From: Luteibacter aegosomatissinici
Lineage (GTDB): Bacteria > Pseudomonadota > Gammaproteobacteria > Xanthomonadales > Rhodanobacteraceae
Direction: 5' to 3'
Assembly (NCBI RefSeq): GCF_023078495.1
Contig: NZ_CP095742.1
Location: 868,001-932,000, forward strand
DNA: 64,000 bases
The notes beneath the pieces are model-generated. The model was not told the DNA's origin and did not search any database. It saw only the letters and a program-made list of their open reading frames with translations. Both the position numbers and the translations under genes were made by a program. Position 1 is the stretch's first letter, and each line of letters opens with the position of its first letter. Shown here one piece after another: positions 24,201 through 34,031 of the stretch.

Positions 24201-27200
24201 TTAGAAGTCGTACGAGACCGACAGGCGCGCGTAACGCGGGTCCTGCGTGATCAGCGGTGCGCGGTACAACGGGTGCGGCGTGCCACGCGACTGCCATTCC
24301 GTCGGATAACGGAAGACGGCGCGCTGCTGGTTGGTCACGTTGAACACGTTGGCCGAGAACGCCAGGCGATCGCCACCCCACGTCGGGCGGTAGGTCAGGC
24401 CCAGGTCCCACTGGTACGTCCACGGCAGGCGGCCCTTGTCACCCGGGGGCGACGGCTGGCCGTCACACCAGTGGTACGCCGAACCGTAGTGCGCCGGGTC
24501 CGTCTGGTCCGGGCCGTAGTAGCCCAGGCAGACTTCCGGTGCGCCCGCGGCGATCTGGAAGTTGCTCGAGAGCTGCCATTCCGGCGCGAACTGCCAGTAA
24601 CCGAACGCCTTGAACACGTGCGGGTGATCGTTGCCCAGCGGGCCGTTCGCGTAATCCATCACATAGCTGTTATCCCAGTCCATGCTGCCGGCCGCGCCGT
24701 TCTGGCGCGAGTCGGTGCGCGACTGGCCTTCGGTGTTGCCGTACGAGCGCGAGAACACGTAATCGAACTTGCCGTACCACGTGCCGTCGAACTGGTGCTC
24801 CATGTAGAGCTCCAGGCTGTAGTACTTACGCTTGGTCGCGGGCATGCCCATTTCCTTGCGCGAAAGGTCCACCGTGAACGGGTTGCCGGACGGATCGAGC
24901 AGGGTGAAGGTGTTGCCGTGGCCGCCATTGACCAGGTAGCAGCTGTTGGTCGAGCCGACGGTGTGGCCTTCGGCTTCGGCCTTGGAGGTGACCAGGTCGA
25001 TATCGCAGAAATCGTCGATAACGGTGTTGAGCTTGCGCAGCGTTGCCTTGGCGCCGTACGACCAGTTGTCACCCAGCAGCTTGTCGAAACCGAGGATGTA
25101 CTCGTCCTGGTTTTCGGCCTTCAGGTTCTTGCCGGCGACGGTGCGCGGGTCAGGCGGGATGCCGTACGAGTTGTTGCCCGAGACCACGCCGCTCATCTGG
25201 GTCAGGCCGGTCGGCGTGCCGTCGGCGGCGATACCCGAGTAGGTGTAGAACTGCTGCGTGGCGGTGTAACCCGCGGCAGCACCCGTCGCCGGGTTGAGCG
25301 GCAGGCCCAGGTAGTAACGGCCGGCGTTCGCATACACCTTGAAGCTGCCATCGCCATTCACGTCCCATGCGGCGCCAAGGCGCGGCGCCCACTGCGGACG
25401 GGTCTGCTTGATGAACGGCTGGCTGAACTGGTTGTAGTCGGTGAACTGATCGTTGCGCAGGCCGACCGTCACGAGCCAGCGATCATTGACCTGCCACTTG
25501 TCTTCGATGTACTGGGCCTTCTGGTCCGAGCGCACGTTGACGAGGTTGTAGTTGACGTTCTTGCTGACGTAGTAACCGGACTGACCGTTCGGGAACAGCG
25601 CCGGTGCCGGCACGAAGTTGCGACCCGGGGTGTTATCGATCGCCTCGTTAGGGTCCTGCTGGAAACCATAGCTCCAGCTGTAGCCCGGGCCGGGGCTGAA
25701 CGTACCGAAGTCCAGTACCTGCGACTTGACGTTATCGATACCTGCCGAAAGCGTGTGGTCGCCGGCGACGTACTGCACGTCAAAACGAAGGTTGTTCGAC
25801 TTATTGCCACGACCCGGCGAGCTGATGTCAGCGACCTGGGTGTTCTTGATCGCGCTGCCGCCGTTGAGCAGCGGGTTCTGGTTGCCCGAGCTGTCGACAC
25901 GCGCCAGGTCCGGGTCATAGTTACCCGCCTGGTCATAGTTCTTCACCGACATCTTGCCGTACTGCGCGCTGATGGTCAGGTTGTCCGTGATGTAGCCGGT
26001 GTACTTCGCGTTCCAGAAATCACCGCCGACCTTGGTGTTGTTCACCGGGCCAATGGTGTTGGTGCGTGACATGTTCACGTAGTCGTAGCCGTAGCGCGTG
26101 CCGCTACCCGAGCGCTTGTCACCCACATCGGTGAATTCGAGGATGTGGTTGTCGGTGATGTTCCAGTCGAGCTTGGTGTACCAGCGCGGGTTCTCGAACG
26201 TGTTCGTCGAGGCCGGGGTGCTGCTATCGACGGCGTTGACGTTGCGCTGGCCGTCCTTTTCGAACTCGGCCGCCACGAAGAAGAACAGCTTGTCCTTCAC
26301 GAGCGGGCCGCCGGCATAGGCGCTGACCGTCGTTGCCCACTGGTCGTTCTGGCTCTTGGGCTGGTACAGGTCGCCAGCCGGTGCCGAGGAAGGCGTGTTC
26401 ACATAGTGGATGTTCGGGCCCGATGCGCGCGCCCAGTTCGGCTCCCACAGGATCTGCGCGCCGAAGTGCCACTCGTTCGTGCCGCGCTTACCGACCTGGT
26501 TGATCACGCCACCATCGGAGCGGCCGTACTTGGCGCTGTAGCCACCGGTGTAGATTTCCTGCTGGTCGATCGCGCCGTACGGCAACTGGATGCCGCCGGC
26601 CGCATTCAGCGGATCGGTGGTGTTGAAGCCGTTGACGTAGTACGCATTCTCGTTGGAAGCGGCGCCGCCGAAGCTGGCGAGCGAACGACCGGTATCGCTC
26701 TTGAAACCGCCGCCGTTATTCACGACGCCCGGCGCCAGGCGAGCCACGGCTTCAGCGCTACGGCCGAGCGGCAGCTTGGCAAGCTGTTCGGAGGTGATGA
26801 CGGTGCGCGAGTCGACCGAGGTCACGTCGATCGGCGGGATGGCCGTGCCGGTGACGGTGACACCGCTGAGCGAAGTCGCGTCAGCGGCCGTGGCAGCGGC
26901 CGGGGCAGCGAACGACACATCGGTGCTGGCGCCGACGCGCAGCGGGATGTTCTTGCGCGTATCGACCACGGCACCGTCGCGCATGAGCGTGACGGTGTAC
27001 GTGCCGAGCGGCAGCTGGGTGATGGAGTAGTGGCCACGCTCGTCGACCGCGACTTCGCGGTGCAGGCCGTTGGTGCTGTCCACGACGATGGTCTGGTTGC
27101 CGCCGGCCGGGACGGAACCGTTGAGGTTACCGGTGGTCGACTGCGCGTAGGCGGTGCTGATGCCGCCCAGACAGGTACCCATGGCTAGCGCCAGAGCGGT

Positions 27201-27227
27201 CCTGCGAAACAGAAACTGGTACTTCAT
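24201..27227 (-). CDS. TonB-dependent outer-membrane receptor, Oar-like
   Basis: A 1008-residue receptor. A signal peptide (about 1-28, ending AYAQ) is followed by a carboxypeptidase-regulatory-like domain (about 30-105). Then come a TonB-box/plug region (about 120-250) with VTVTGTAIPPIDVTSVDSRT, EQLAKLPLGRSAEAVARLAPG and YVNGFNT, and a large beta-barrel ending in an aromatic residue (SVSYDF). Oar-like receptors bring oligosaccharides or peptides across the outer membrane using TonB energy. The cargo is unknown. The upstream region carries a LacI-type operator match, hinting at sugar control, and a strong terminator follows the gene. Confidence 0.9.
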   Translation of the reverse strand: MKYQFLFRRTALALAMGTCLGGISTAYAQSTTGNLNGSVPAGGNQTIVVDSTNGLHREVAVDERGHYSITQLPLGTYTVTLMRDGAVVDTRKNIPLRVGASTDVSFAAPAAATAADATSLSGVTVTGTAIPPIDVTSVDSRTVITSEQLAKLPLGRSAEAVARLAPGVVNNGGGFKSDTGRSLASFGGAASNENAYYVNGFNTTDPLNAAGGIQLPYGAIDQQEIYTGGYSAKYGRSDGGVINQVGKRGTNEWHFGAQILWEPNWARASGPNIHYVNTPSSAPAGDLYQPKSQNDQWATTVSAYAGGPLVKDKLFFFVAAEFEKDGQRNVNAVDSSTPASTNTFENPRWYTKLDWNITDNHILEFTDVGDKRSGSGTRYGYDYVNMSRTNTIGPVNNTKVGGDFWNAKYTGYITDNLTISAQYGKMSVKNYDQAGNYDPDLARVDSSGNQNPLLNGGSAIKNTQVADISSPGRGNKSNNLRFDVQYVAGDHTLSAGIDNVKSQVLDFGTFSPGPGYSWSYGFQQDPNEAIDNTPGRNFVPAPALFPNGQSGYYVSKNVNYNLVNVRSDQKAQYIEDKWQVNDRWLVTVGLRNDQFTDYNQFSQPFIKQTRPQWAPRLGAAWDVNGDGSFKVYANAGRYYLGLPLNPATGAAAGYTATQQFYTYSGIAADGTPTGLTQMSGVVSGNNSYGIPPDPRTVAGKNLKAENQDEYILGFDKLLGDNWSYGAKATLRKLNTVIDDFCDIDLVTSKAEAEGHTVGSTNSCYLVNGGHGNTFTLLDPSGNPFTVDLSRKEMGMPATKRKYYSLELYMEHQFDGTWYGKFDYVFSRSYGNTEGQSRTDSRQNGAAGSMDWDNSYVMDYANGPLGNDHPHVFKAFGYWQFAPEWQLSSNFQIAAGAPEVCLGYYGPDQTDPAHYGSAYHWCDGQPSPPGDKGRLPWTYQWDLGLTYRPTWGGDRLAFSANVFNVTNQQRAVFRYPTEWQSRGTPHPLYRAPLITQDPRYARLSVSYDF

Positions 27228-27350
27228 GCGTTCCCCGAATGGTCAATGCCGAAAATAACGGCAACACGGGGACGGAGCCGCGGGTGCATGCCCGCCGCTT
27301 TCGATTGCTGGAGCTATGAAGAGCCCCTCCCCGCGCTCCGTCGCAAATAA

Positions 27351-27374
27351 TCCATTTGCCTCGATCCAAATGGA
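27351..27374. repeat. 8-bp inverted repeat upstream of TonB receptor
   Basis: TCCATTTG and CAAATGGA are separated by eight bases, about 125 bases before the receptor start. The size and spacing fit a dimeric repressor or activator site. No regulator gene is nearby. Confidence 0.4.
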
Positions 27375-27531
27375 CTGCTAGGCAAGGTGTACAGCAGGCT
27401 TGCGATGTTGTCCAGCATCTTTCGGGTGTGCACGCCTGGCCGTATAGCCGTCTGAACGCATTGATGCGGCGCAGCAGAAACGCGTGTAACTATGGGTATT
27501 TGTGCGTTTTCATGCTGCCATCCACGGGTTA

Positions 27532-27545
27532 CGTAAACGATTACG
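27532..27545. promoter_or_regulatory. LacI-family operator-like palindrome
   Basis: CGTAAACGATTACG keeps the LacI-family core AAnCGnTT with symmetric flanks (GTAA/TTAC). It lies about 305 bases upstream of the TonB-receptor start and 370 bases before the kinase gene. Confidence 0.45.
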
Positions 27546-27913
27546 CAAACGCCTCGAAAAAGCCGAAAGTTTCTTTCGAAAAACCTCAACCAGATGCGCC
27601 CTTAGCCCAGGTCTCACGCGCATTTGGATCGTGCGAATTCTCAAGCGAGCTGCGACGACCCGATTTATCGCCGGGTAAAATAGCGTTGACGCGAGCACGG
27701 ACGGCGAAAAATCCGACCGGAATTCGTCGTAAAATGCGCTTCGTCAACGATCCGAAAGCATGCAGACCGCTGTAAGGCCTGGATCGACGGGGAGCGCAAG
27801 GCGATGCAAGTCCTTGCCAGGGAATCGAAAGCGAACGAAATGAGCCACTTGCCAGCGTCGCGGCAGAACATAGACTAGGCGGGTATCGGGGGAGTGGTGG
27901 AAGTCAGCCTGGC

Positions 27914-30085
27914 ATGAAGATCGATCGCGGTAGCGGCAAGCGTGCCGGGCCGGTGATGCTCAGCGAGGTCGCCGAGCGGTTGCGCAATCCGCGCATCGAC
28001 CGCATCGTGGCGAGCTTCCGCGAGCACCACGTGTCGCTCGTGCGCACCGTGCTGCTTGGCTTCATCGTGGTATGGACGGCCGCGTGGCTGAATGGCCCGA
28101 CGCCCATGGCGCTCGAATCCCACCATGCCTTCCCACTCGCCCTGACGCTATTCGTCACCAGCACCTTCTGGATGCTGTTCATTCGTGCGGGTTGGCTCAA
28201 GGTCACGGCCCGGCTTGATGCGATCGGCCAGGTGGCGAACTTCGCCATGGCCGCCGCGCTGTTGAAATCGGGCTTCATGCTCGTCATCACGGTGACCGCC
28301 GTGTTGCCGTTCCTCTCCGTGGCCGTGGGCATGCGCTATAGCCGCCGGGCCTTCGCCGCCAGCGTGGTGGCCTCGGTGGCGATCCTTGGCGTGGCGGCGC
28401 CCGATGGGTATTGGGTGAACCGGCCGGCCTACGCCCTGTACGCGCTGGCGCTTACCGTCGTGCTGCCGATGACGCTGTACCGCATGATCGATGCGCTGCG
28501 CGAGGTCTCCGCTGAAGCCATCGCCTCGCGTGAGGCCCAGCACCGGTTCATCTCCATGATGAGCCACGAGATGCGTACGCCGCTCAGTACCGTGATCCAC
28601 GCGGCCTCGCTGATCGATACCGCCGTCATGAACGACGACCAGCGCCGCCTGGTGGCGCTGCTCTCGACCAGTGCGAACGCGCTGCTGCACCGGGTGAACG
28701 CCGTGCTCGACGTGGCCTCGTTTGCCGGGGGCAGCTTTACGCTTCGCCAGCAGCCGTTCGCCTTTGATGAAGTGCTTGCGACCGTCGGCGCGGTGTGCCG
28801 GCCTTCGGCTGCCGACAAGCGCATCGCCTTCAGCGTGGCCCGCGATGCGTCGGTGGAAGGCATTTTCACTGGCGACCCCGGGCGCATCGAGCAGGTGCTG
28901 TCCAACCTGGCATCCAACGCCCTGAAGTTCACACCGCCGGGCGGCACGGTGGACGTGCGCGTCGAGCTGACCGAGGGCGTAGGTGGCCGTGATCCAATCA
29001 TCACCTGCACGGTGATCGATACGGGCATCGGTATCGCCGATGTCGACAAGCAGCGCATCTTCGATCCATTCCAGCAGGTAAGCGTCGGCGAAAGCCGCCG
29101 CCAGGAGGGCGTCGGCCTGGGCCTGTACATCGTGCGGAACGTATCGGGCCAGATGAATGGCCATCTCGAGGTATCGGATAACCCGCTGGGCGGTTCGGTG
29201 TTCACCTGGCGCTTCCCCATGCCACGCGCCGCACAGGGCGCAAGGAGCATGGCGGATATCCCGCTGGTCGATCTGCTCGATGCGCACAGCGCGCGCGTGC
29301 CGCCACAGTCGTGCCTGGTAGTGGACGACAACGCCGCCAACCGCGAAATCGTTGGCCGGATCCTCGAGCGCGCGGGGCACCGCTGCGTGTTCAGCGCGAG
29401 CGGTGACGAGGCCCTGGCACGCATGGACCAGGATGCGTTCGACCTTATTTTCATGGACCTGCACATGCCCGGTAGCTCAGGGTGGGATGTGCTGGGGCGG
29501 ATCGAAGTGCTGCGCCGTACGCAGGCGGTTCCTCCGATCGTGATGCTCAGCGCGGATTCCAGCCAGGATGCGGTACGTATCGCCTTCAAGGCCGGCGCCC
29601 GCGCCTACCTGACCAAGCCGATCGCCGCGCAGCGCCTGCTCGACATCATCGAGACGATCGCCGCGGAGCGTTCGCTGGCGACAGCGGCGAAGGCATGGCA
29701 GCCGGAGTTGCCTGGCATCGAGCCGCGCCACGGCCACACCACACCGCTGGACGAAATGCGCGCGCTCGCCAGCCCCTCGGAATTCGCCAGCTTCCTCGAC
29801 CTGTGCTCGTCCGCGTCCGATGGCCATGTCGACACCCTGCGCGAGGCCATGCTGGCGGGCGATATCGCATCGGCGTCGGAATCGCTGCATGCCTTGCGCA
29901 ACGTCCTGGGTAACCTGGGCGTGCCCGGTGCAAACCGGGTGTGCGATGACCTTGGCGTGCTGATCGACGCCGGCGGCGACATGCGTCCTGCCGTGGTCGA
30001 ACTGGATACGCTGTGCCGCTCTGTCGGCCATTACGTCACCATGCAGCGCCGCCAGGCGGGCGCCACGGCAGGTACCGCGGCGTGA
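27914..30085 (+). CDS. RpfC-like hybrid sensor histidine kinase
   Basis: A 723-residue membrane sensor. About five transmembrane helices occupy residues 40-195, without a large periplasmic domain. The HisKA motif is MMSHEMRTPLS with H218. The ATPase domain has SNLASNALKFTP, DTGIGIA and GVGLGLYIV. The receiver domain (about 465-590) has VVDDNAANREIV, D515 in FMDLHMPG and K in YLTKPI. A C-terminal HPt-like helix carries H659 in SLHALRN, where the usual K-G is replaced by R-N. The layout matches RpfC, the DSF sensor of xanthomonads, but rpfF and rpfG are absent nearby. The end overlaps the next gene by four bases (GTGA). Confidence 0.85.
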   Translation: MKIDRGSGKRAGPVMLSEVAERLRNPRIDRIVASFREHHVSLVRTVLLGFIVVWTAAWLNGPTPMALESHHAFPLALTLFVTSTFWMLFIRAGWLKVTARLDAIGQVANFAMAAALLKSGFMLVITVTAVLPFLSVAVGMRYSRRAFAASVVASVAILGVAAPDGYWVNRPAYALYALALTVVLPMTLYRMIDALREVSAEAIASREAQHRFISMMSHEMRTPLSTVIHAASLIDTAVMNDDQRRLVALLSTSANALLHRVNAVLDVASFAGGSFTLRQQPFAFDEVLATVGAVCRPSAADKRIAFSVARDASVEGIFTGDPGRIEQVLSNLASNALKFTPPGGTVDVRVELTEGVGGRDPIITCTVIDTGIGIADVDKQRIFDPFQQVSVGESRRQEGVGLGLYIVRNVSGQMNGHLEVSDNPLGGSVFTWRFPMPRAAQGARSMADIPLVDLLDAHSARVPPQSCLVVDDNAANREIVGRILERAGHRCVFSASGDEALARMDQDAFDLIFMDLHMPGSSGWDVLGRIEVLRRTQAVPPIVMLSADSSQDAVRIAFKAGARAYLTKPIAAQRLLDIIETIAAERSLATAAKAWQPELPGIEPRHGHTTPLDEMRALASPSEFASFLDLCSSASDGHVDTLREAMLAGDIASASESLHALRNVLGNLGVPGANRVCDDLGVLIDAGGDMRPAVVELDTLCRSVGHYVTMQRRQAGATAGTAA

Positions 30086-30933
30086 CATCCCTCGAGGCGC
30101 TGGCGAGCGAAATCGACGAACGCGAACGCGCCGCGCCGGGATTGAAGCCTGATAACCAGGCGCGTGTCGTTTTTCTCGAAGGGGCGCCTCGTGAGCGCCG
30201 CCCGTTGGCACTGGTGTACCTGCACGGCTTCACCGCTAGCCAGGCGGAAGGCGACCCGGCGCACCGTGCACTCGCGCAGGCGTGCGGGGCCCACCTGTAC
30301 CTCAACCGCTTGCATGACCACGGTTCCGATGAGCCCATGGCGATGGCGGGCGCGACACCGCAAGCCTGGCGAGACGACGCCGATGCGGCCCTCCAGGTGG
30401 GGCTCGCGCTAGGCGAGCGCGTCGTGCTCGTGGCTACCTCCATGGGCGGTTCGCTGGCGCTCGATCTGGCCGCTACGTACCCCGACAAGGTGGCTGCGCT
30501 GGTTGCCTGGTCACCTGGCATCCGCGTGTTCGATGAAGAACAGCTGCGAGCCGCGACGCTGCTGGAAGGGCCGGTCGTGCCACCGGGTGACCGCACGCCA
30601 TACCAGCGGCAGTACTGGTCTTCCGTGGTGCACTCCGATGCGTATCGCGCCATCGCGCGCTTGTTTGTTGAGCGCATGCAGCCGGCGAACCTGGCCAGGG
30701 TCACCTGCCCGGTGCTGATGGGCGCATGGGATGGTGGCGTGGGTGACAGCGACACGCTCACCTCGGTAGCCGCGATGCGTGAGGCCTTTACCTGGCTGGG
30801 TACGCCCGCGTCGGCGCGGCGTTTCGTCAGCTACACCCATGCGGCCCACGTTCTTGCGAACCCGAACCGTTCGCCTGCCGCGGAACGCGTGCTCGCCGAT
30901 GCGCTCGCGTTCCTCGCCGAGCATCGGCCATAG
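30082..30933 (+). CDS. alpha/beta hydrolase
   Basis: A 283-residue cytoplasmic protein starting at GTG, overlapping the kinase stop codon (GTGA), so translation is coupled to the kinase. The oxyanion segment is VYLHGFTASQ. The nucleophile is the Ser in VATSMGGSLAL, the acid probably the Asp in GAWDGGVGDSD, and the base the His in YTHAAHVLA. The family is carboxylesterase-like. Its tight coupling with a sensor kinase is unusual and might mean that it processes the signal or a related lipid, but this is speculation. Confidence 0.78.
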   Translation: MTSLEALASEIDERERAAPGLKPDNQARVVFLEGAPRERRPLALVYLHGFTASQAEGDPAHRALAQACGAHLYLNRLHDHGSDEPMAMAGATPQAWRDDADAALQVGLALGERVVLVATSMGGSLALDLAATYPDKVAALVAWSPGIRVFDEEQLRAATLLEGPVVPPGDRTPYQRQYWSSVVHSDAYRAIARLFVERMQPANLARVTCPVLMGAWDGGVGDSDTLTSVAAMREAFTWLGTPASARRFVSYTHAAHVLANPNRSPAAERVLADALAFLAEHRP

Positions 30934-30944
30934 GTCAAGGCGAC

Positions 30945-33900
30945 GTGGGCCGAGGTAACCGCTATCGTTGCGGTGTGGATCTCATGGGGTGGGGAGTGCG
31001 TTTCCAATTCGCGATCGCAGCGATGCGAGCGGTAGCGCTGGCGTTGGCCGGCTGGATGGTGCTGGCTGGCGCCGCCTGGGGCACGGATACCCGCGACCGC
31101 ACCATCGGCCAGTTCTATCACACGGCCTGGACCGTGCGCGAAGGCGCGCCCGGGCAGGTGACCGCGCTTGCCCAAACGGCCGACGGGTTTCTTTGGCTGG
31201 GTACGCAGACGGGGCTGTACCGCTTCGACGGCGTGCACTTCGAGCGGTACCGGCCACGCAGCGGTGGCGATTTCCCTGCATCCACCGTCGCCTCGCTTTA
31301 CGCGCCACCCGATGGCGGTTTGTGGGTGGGCTTTCGCTACGGCTTTGCCAGCTTCGTGGATGGTGACAAGGCGACGCACTATGGCGCCGCATCCGGATTG
31401 CCCACGGCGACCATCTACGCCATCGCCGGTACGCCGGACGGACGGTTGTGGGGTGCCACGTTCAACGGCCTGGTGGAGCTGCGCGGCAAGCAATGGCACT
31501 TGGTCGGCCCCGTGATGGGCCTGCCGGGAAACCGCGCGCGCAACCTGACCGTCGATCGCGAGGGCCGGCTGTGGGTTGCGTCGGATGTGGCGCTGGGCTG
31601 GTTGCCGCCCGGTGGCGATCACTTTGTTATCGCCACGCGTGACGTGGGCAAGATCAACCGTATTGCGGAAGCGCCCGACGGCGCGGTCTGGGTCGCCGAT
31701 GTCGATCGCGGTGTGCTCCCCGTCTGGCAGGGCGCCAGCGCCCCGGCCACGGCGGGCCCCACGCTGCGTTTGTCCTCCTCGGGCCTGCTGTTCGATCGTG
31801 ATGGCGCGCTGTGGGTACCTACCCAGGGCGAAGGCATGCGCCGCGTGCCGCACGTGGAGACGCTGGCGGGGCAGGTGATCGATGCCGATAGCGGTGCGGC
31901 GCAGCGATTCGTCGAGCGCGATGGGCTTACCTCCGATTACATCACCGCCGTGATCCAGGATCGGGAAGGCAATGTGTGGGTCGGCGGCAGCCGGGGGCTG
32001 GATCGCTTCCGGGCCAGCCGGCTGCTGCCTGCACCCACCCCTTCGGGTGCGACGGATTTCGCTATCGTGCCTGCCGCCAGGGGCGGCATCTGGATTGGCA
32101 CGAAGAACCGCCCGCTGATGCAGGTGCAGGCGCTGGGTACCCACACGGTGGCGTTCCCCGAAGCGATCACGGCCGCGGCACGCGATGCGCAGGCCACCTG
32201 GCTTGGCGGCCCCAATGGCGTGTGGACGATGGACGGCGATACGCCGCGTCTCTTTGCCACGTTGCCGGTGGAGGATTTCACGGGGGTGCAGGCCATCGTC
32301 GGCGATGGCCGTGGCGGGGTCTGGGTATCCATCAACCGGCCAGGCGTCTATCACTACACGCAAGGTGGCTGGCACCGCGAGCTGCTGCCCGCCGTCGCCA
32401 ATGATCCCTCGCCGCTGGTGCTGATGCGCGACCGCGCGAACCGGTTATGGATGGGCTTCGCACGCGACACGATCATCGTTCGCGACGAAACGGGGCACGA
32501 CACGGTGCTGGGTGCGCGCGATGGCCTGGATGTGGGCAACGTGACGGCGCTCCTCGCCGATGGCGATACCATGTGGGTCGGTGGCGAACGTGGCATCAAC
32601 CTCGTGGAAGGCGGCCACGTGATGCCGTTGTCACTGCAGATGGACTTGCATGGCGTGTCCGGGATCGTGCGCGATCGCGCCGGTGACTACTGGGCCAACG
32701 CATCACAGGGCATCGTGCGCATACGCGGTAGTGACGTGACGCACGCGCGCGCCGACCGGACGTTCCACGTCCCGGTCACGGTGTTTGATTCGTTGGATGG
32801 CCTGCCGGGCACACCCGCGCAGTTCCGCCCATTGCCCACGGCCGTCGCAGCGGATGACGGGCGGTTGTGGTTCGCGACCACCAGTGGCGTCGTCTCGATC
32901 GATCCGGAAAGCGTCCCACGCAATTCGATTCCGCCACCGGTCTCCATCCGGGGTATCGCCACCGACATGGGTTGGTTCGATGGGCCGGGTCGGATTCACT
33001 TGCCCGCGAAAACCGAACGCCTGCGCATCGTGTATACCGCGACGAGCCTTTCGATGCCGGAGCGCGTGCGTTTCCGCTACCGCATGGATGGTCTCGATAC
33101 ACGCTGGCGCGATGCGGGCACGGATCGCGAGGCGGTGTACACGGATCCGCCGCCGGGGCATTACGTGTTCCGCGTTTCCGCCGCCAATGAAGATGGCGTG
33201 TGGAACGAGCAGGGCGCATCGCTGGCGATCGATGTGGCGCCGGCGTTCTACCAGACCGCGTGGTTCGCCGTGATCGTGGCGGTGCTCTGCGCCGCGCTGG
33301 TGTGGTTCCTCGTCCTGCTGCGCATGCGGCGGATGGAGACGCAGCTGCGTGAGCGCCTGCACGAGCGGCACATCGAACGCGAGCGCATCGCGCGCGAGCT
33401 GCACGACACGCTGCTGCAAAGCATCCAGGGCCTCATGATGCGTTTCCAGGCAGTCGCCAATCGCGTGCCGCCCGGCGATCCCTTACGCACCTCCATGGAA
33501 AAGGCGCTGGACCGCGCCGAGCTCGCGATCGTGGAGGCGCGCGACCGCGTCCGTGACCTGCGCGATCACCTGGGCGACATGGTGCCCCTGGATGTCGGCC
33601 TGCTTGAACTGGCACGCGCCTACGCGGAGGAGCACGCCGTTCCCGTGACCGTCGAAGCGTCGCCGCCATGGCGCGGCATGGATCCGCTCGCGCGGGATGA
33701 GCTCTACGCCATCGCCCGCGAGGCCGTGCACAACGCCATTGCCCATGCGGAAGCGACGCGCATTGATGTCACCCTGCAGCGTGAGGGTGCCGAGGTGATG
33801 CTTGCTGTTTACGATGATGGAGGGGGCATTGAGCCAGGCATCCTGGCGTCAGGACGGCCCGGGCATTGGGGCCTGCGTGGTATGCAGGAGCGTGCCCAGA

Positions 33901-34031
33901 GCATCGGTGGCAAGGCGCTCATCACATCCTCACCGGGTGGTGGCACGCGCGTTGTCATTCGCGTGCCACTCGCCCGGGTTATGCCGGTTCCTGCGTGGTG
34001 GCAGCGCTGGCTGCCCGGCGCTCAGCGATAG
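30945..34031 (+). CDS. two-component-propeller sensor histidine kinase (NarX/DesK-type kinase core)
   Basis: A 1028-residue sensor. After an N-terminal signal/anchor come repeated propeller blades (about 55-650) with forms such as DGFLWLGTQTGLYRFDG, DGRLWGATFNGL and GNVWVGGSRGLDRF. A Y_Y_Y-like domain (about 680-760) and one transmembrane helix (about 768-790) follow. The HisKA_3 motif is ERIARELHDTLLQ with H820, and the C-terminal ATPase ends GGGTRVVIRVP. The GTG at 30945 has AAGG upstream; ATG at 30984 is an alternative start. No LuxR-type response regulator lies beside it, so the partner is unknown. The last 10 bases overlap the convergent GH97 gene. Confidence 0.85.
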   Translation: MGRGNRYRCGVDLMGWGVRFQFAIAAMRAVALALAGWMVLAGAAWGTDTRDRTIGQFYHTAWTVREGAPGQVTALAQTADGFLWLGTQTGLYRFDGVHFERYRPRSGGDFPASTVASLYAPPDGGLWVGFRYGFASFVDGDKATHYGAASGLPTATIYAIAGTPDGRLWGATFNGLVELRGKQWHLVGPVMGLPGNRARNLTVDREGRLWVASDVALGWLPPGGDHFVIATRDVGKINRIAEAPDGAVWVADVDRGVLPVWQGASAPATAGPTLRLSSSGLLFDRDGALWVPTQGEGMRRVPHVETLAGQVIDADSGAAQRFVERDGLTSDYITAVIQDREGNVWVGGSRGLDRFRASRLLPAPTPSGATDFAIVPAARGGIWIGTKNRPLMQVQALGTHTVAFPEAITAAARDAQATWLGGPNGVWTMDGDTPRLFATLPVEDFTGVQAIVGDGRGGVWVSINRPGVYHYTQGGWHRELLPAVANDPSPLVLMRDRANRLWMGFARDTIIVRDETGHDTVLGARDGLDVGNVTALLADGDTMWVGGERGINLVEGGHVMPLSLQMDLHGVSGIVRDRAGDYWANASQGIVRIRGSDVTHARADRTFHVPVTVFDSLDGLPGTPAQFRPLPTAVAADDGRLWFATTSGVVSIDPESVPRNSIPPPVSIRGIATDMGWFDGPGRIHLPAKTERLRIVYTATSLSMPERVRFRYRMDGLDTRWRDAGTDREAVYTDPPPGHYVFRVSAANEDGVWNEQGASLAIDVAPAFYQTAWFAVIVAVLCAALVWFLVLLRMRRMETQLRERLHERHIERERIARELHDTLLQSIQGLMMRFQAVANRVPPGDPLRTSMEKALDRAELAIVEARDRVRDLRDHLGDMVPLDVGLLELARAYAEEHAVPVTVEASPPWRGMDPLARDELYAIAREAVHNAIAHAEATRIDVTLQREGAEVMLAVYDDGGGIEPGILASGRPGHWGLRGMQERAQSIGGKALITSSPGGGTRVVIRVPLARVMPVPAWWQRWLPGAQR

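Larger units (their letters stand above)
27228..27913. other. 686-base divergent intergenic region
   Basis: It separates the TonB-receptor gene (minus) from the hybrid kinase gene (plus). I see no convincing gene: the open frame at 27356-27775 has unlikely composition and no ribosome-binding site. The region holds an 8-bp inverted repeat at 27351-27374, a LacI-type palindrome at 27532-27545, a short CGAAAG/CTTTCG repeat at 27564-27578, and a TTGACG (27686-27691) that could be a -35 for the kinase gene. Its right end near 27775-27900 could form RNA structure, but matches no riboswitch that I know. Confidence 0.5.

Noticed and set aside
23862-26069. A 735-codon open frame on the plus strand opposite the TonB receptor
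   Set aside because: It is antisense to a clear receptor, has Arg/Val-rich composition and no domain; in high-GC DNA long antisense frames are common.
27356-27775. A 139-codon open frame in the long intergenic region
   Set aside because: No ribosome-binding site, odd composition, and it runs through palindromes that look regulatory.
27775-27900. Riboswitch-like leader before the hybrid kinase
   Set aside because: Some pairing is possible, but no conserved core of a known riboswitch class was recognised.
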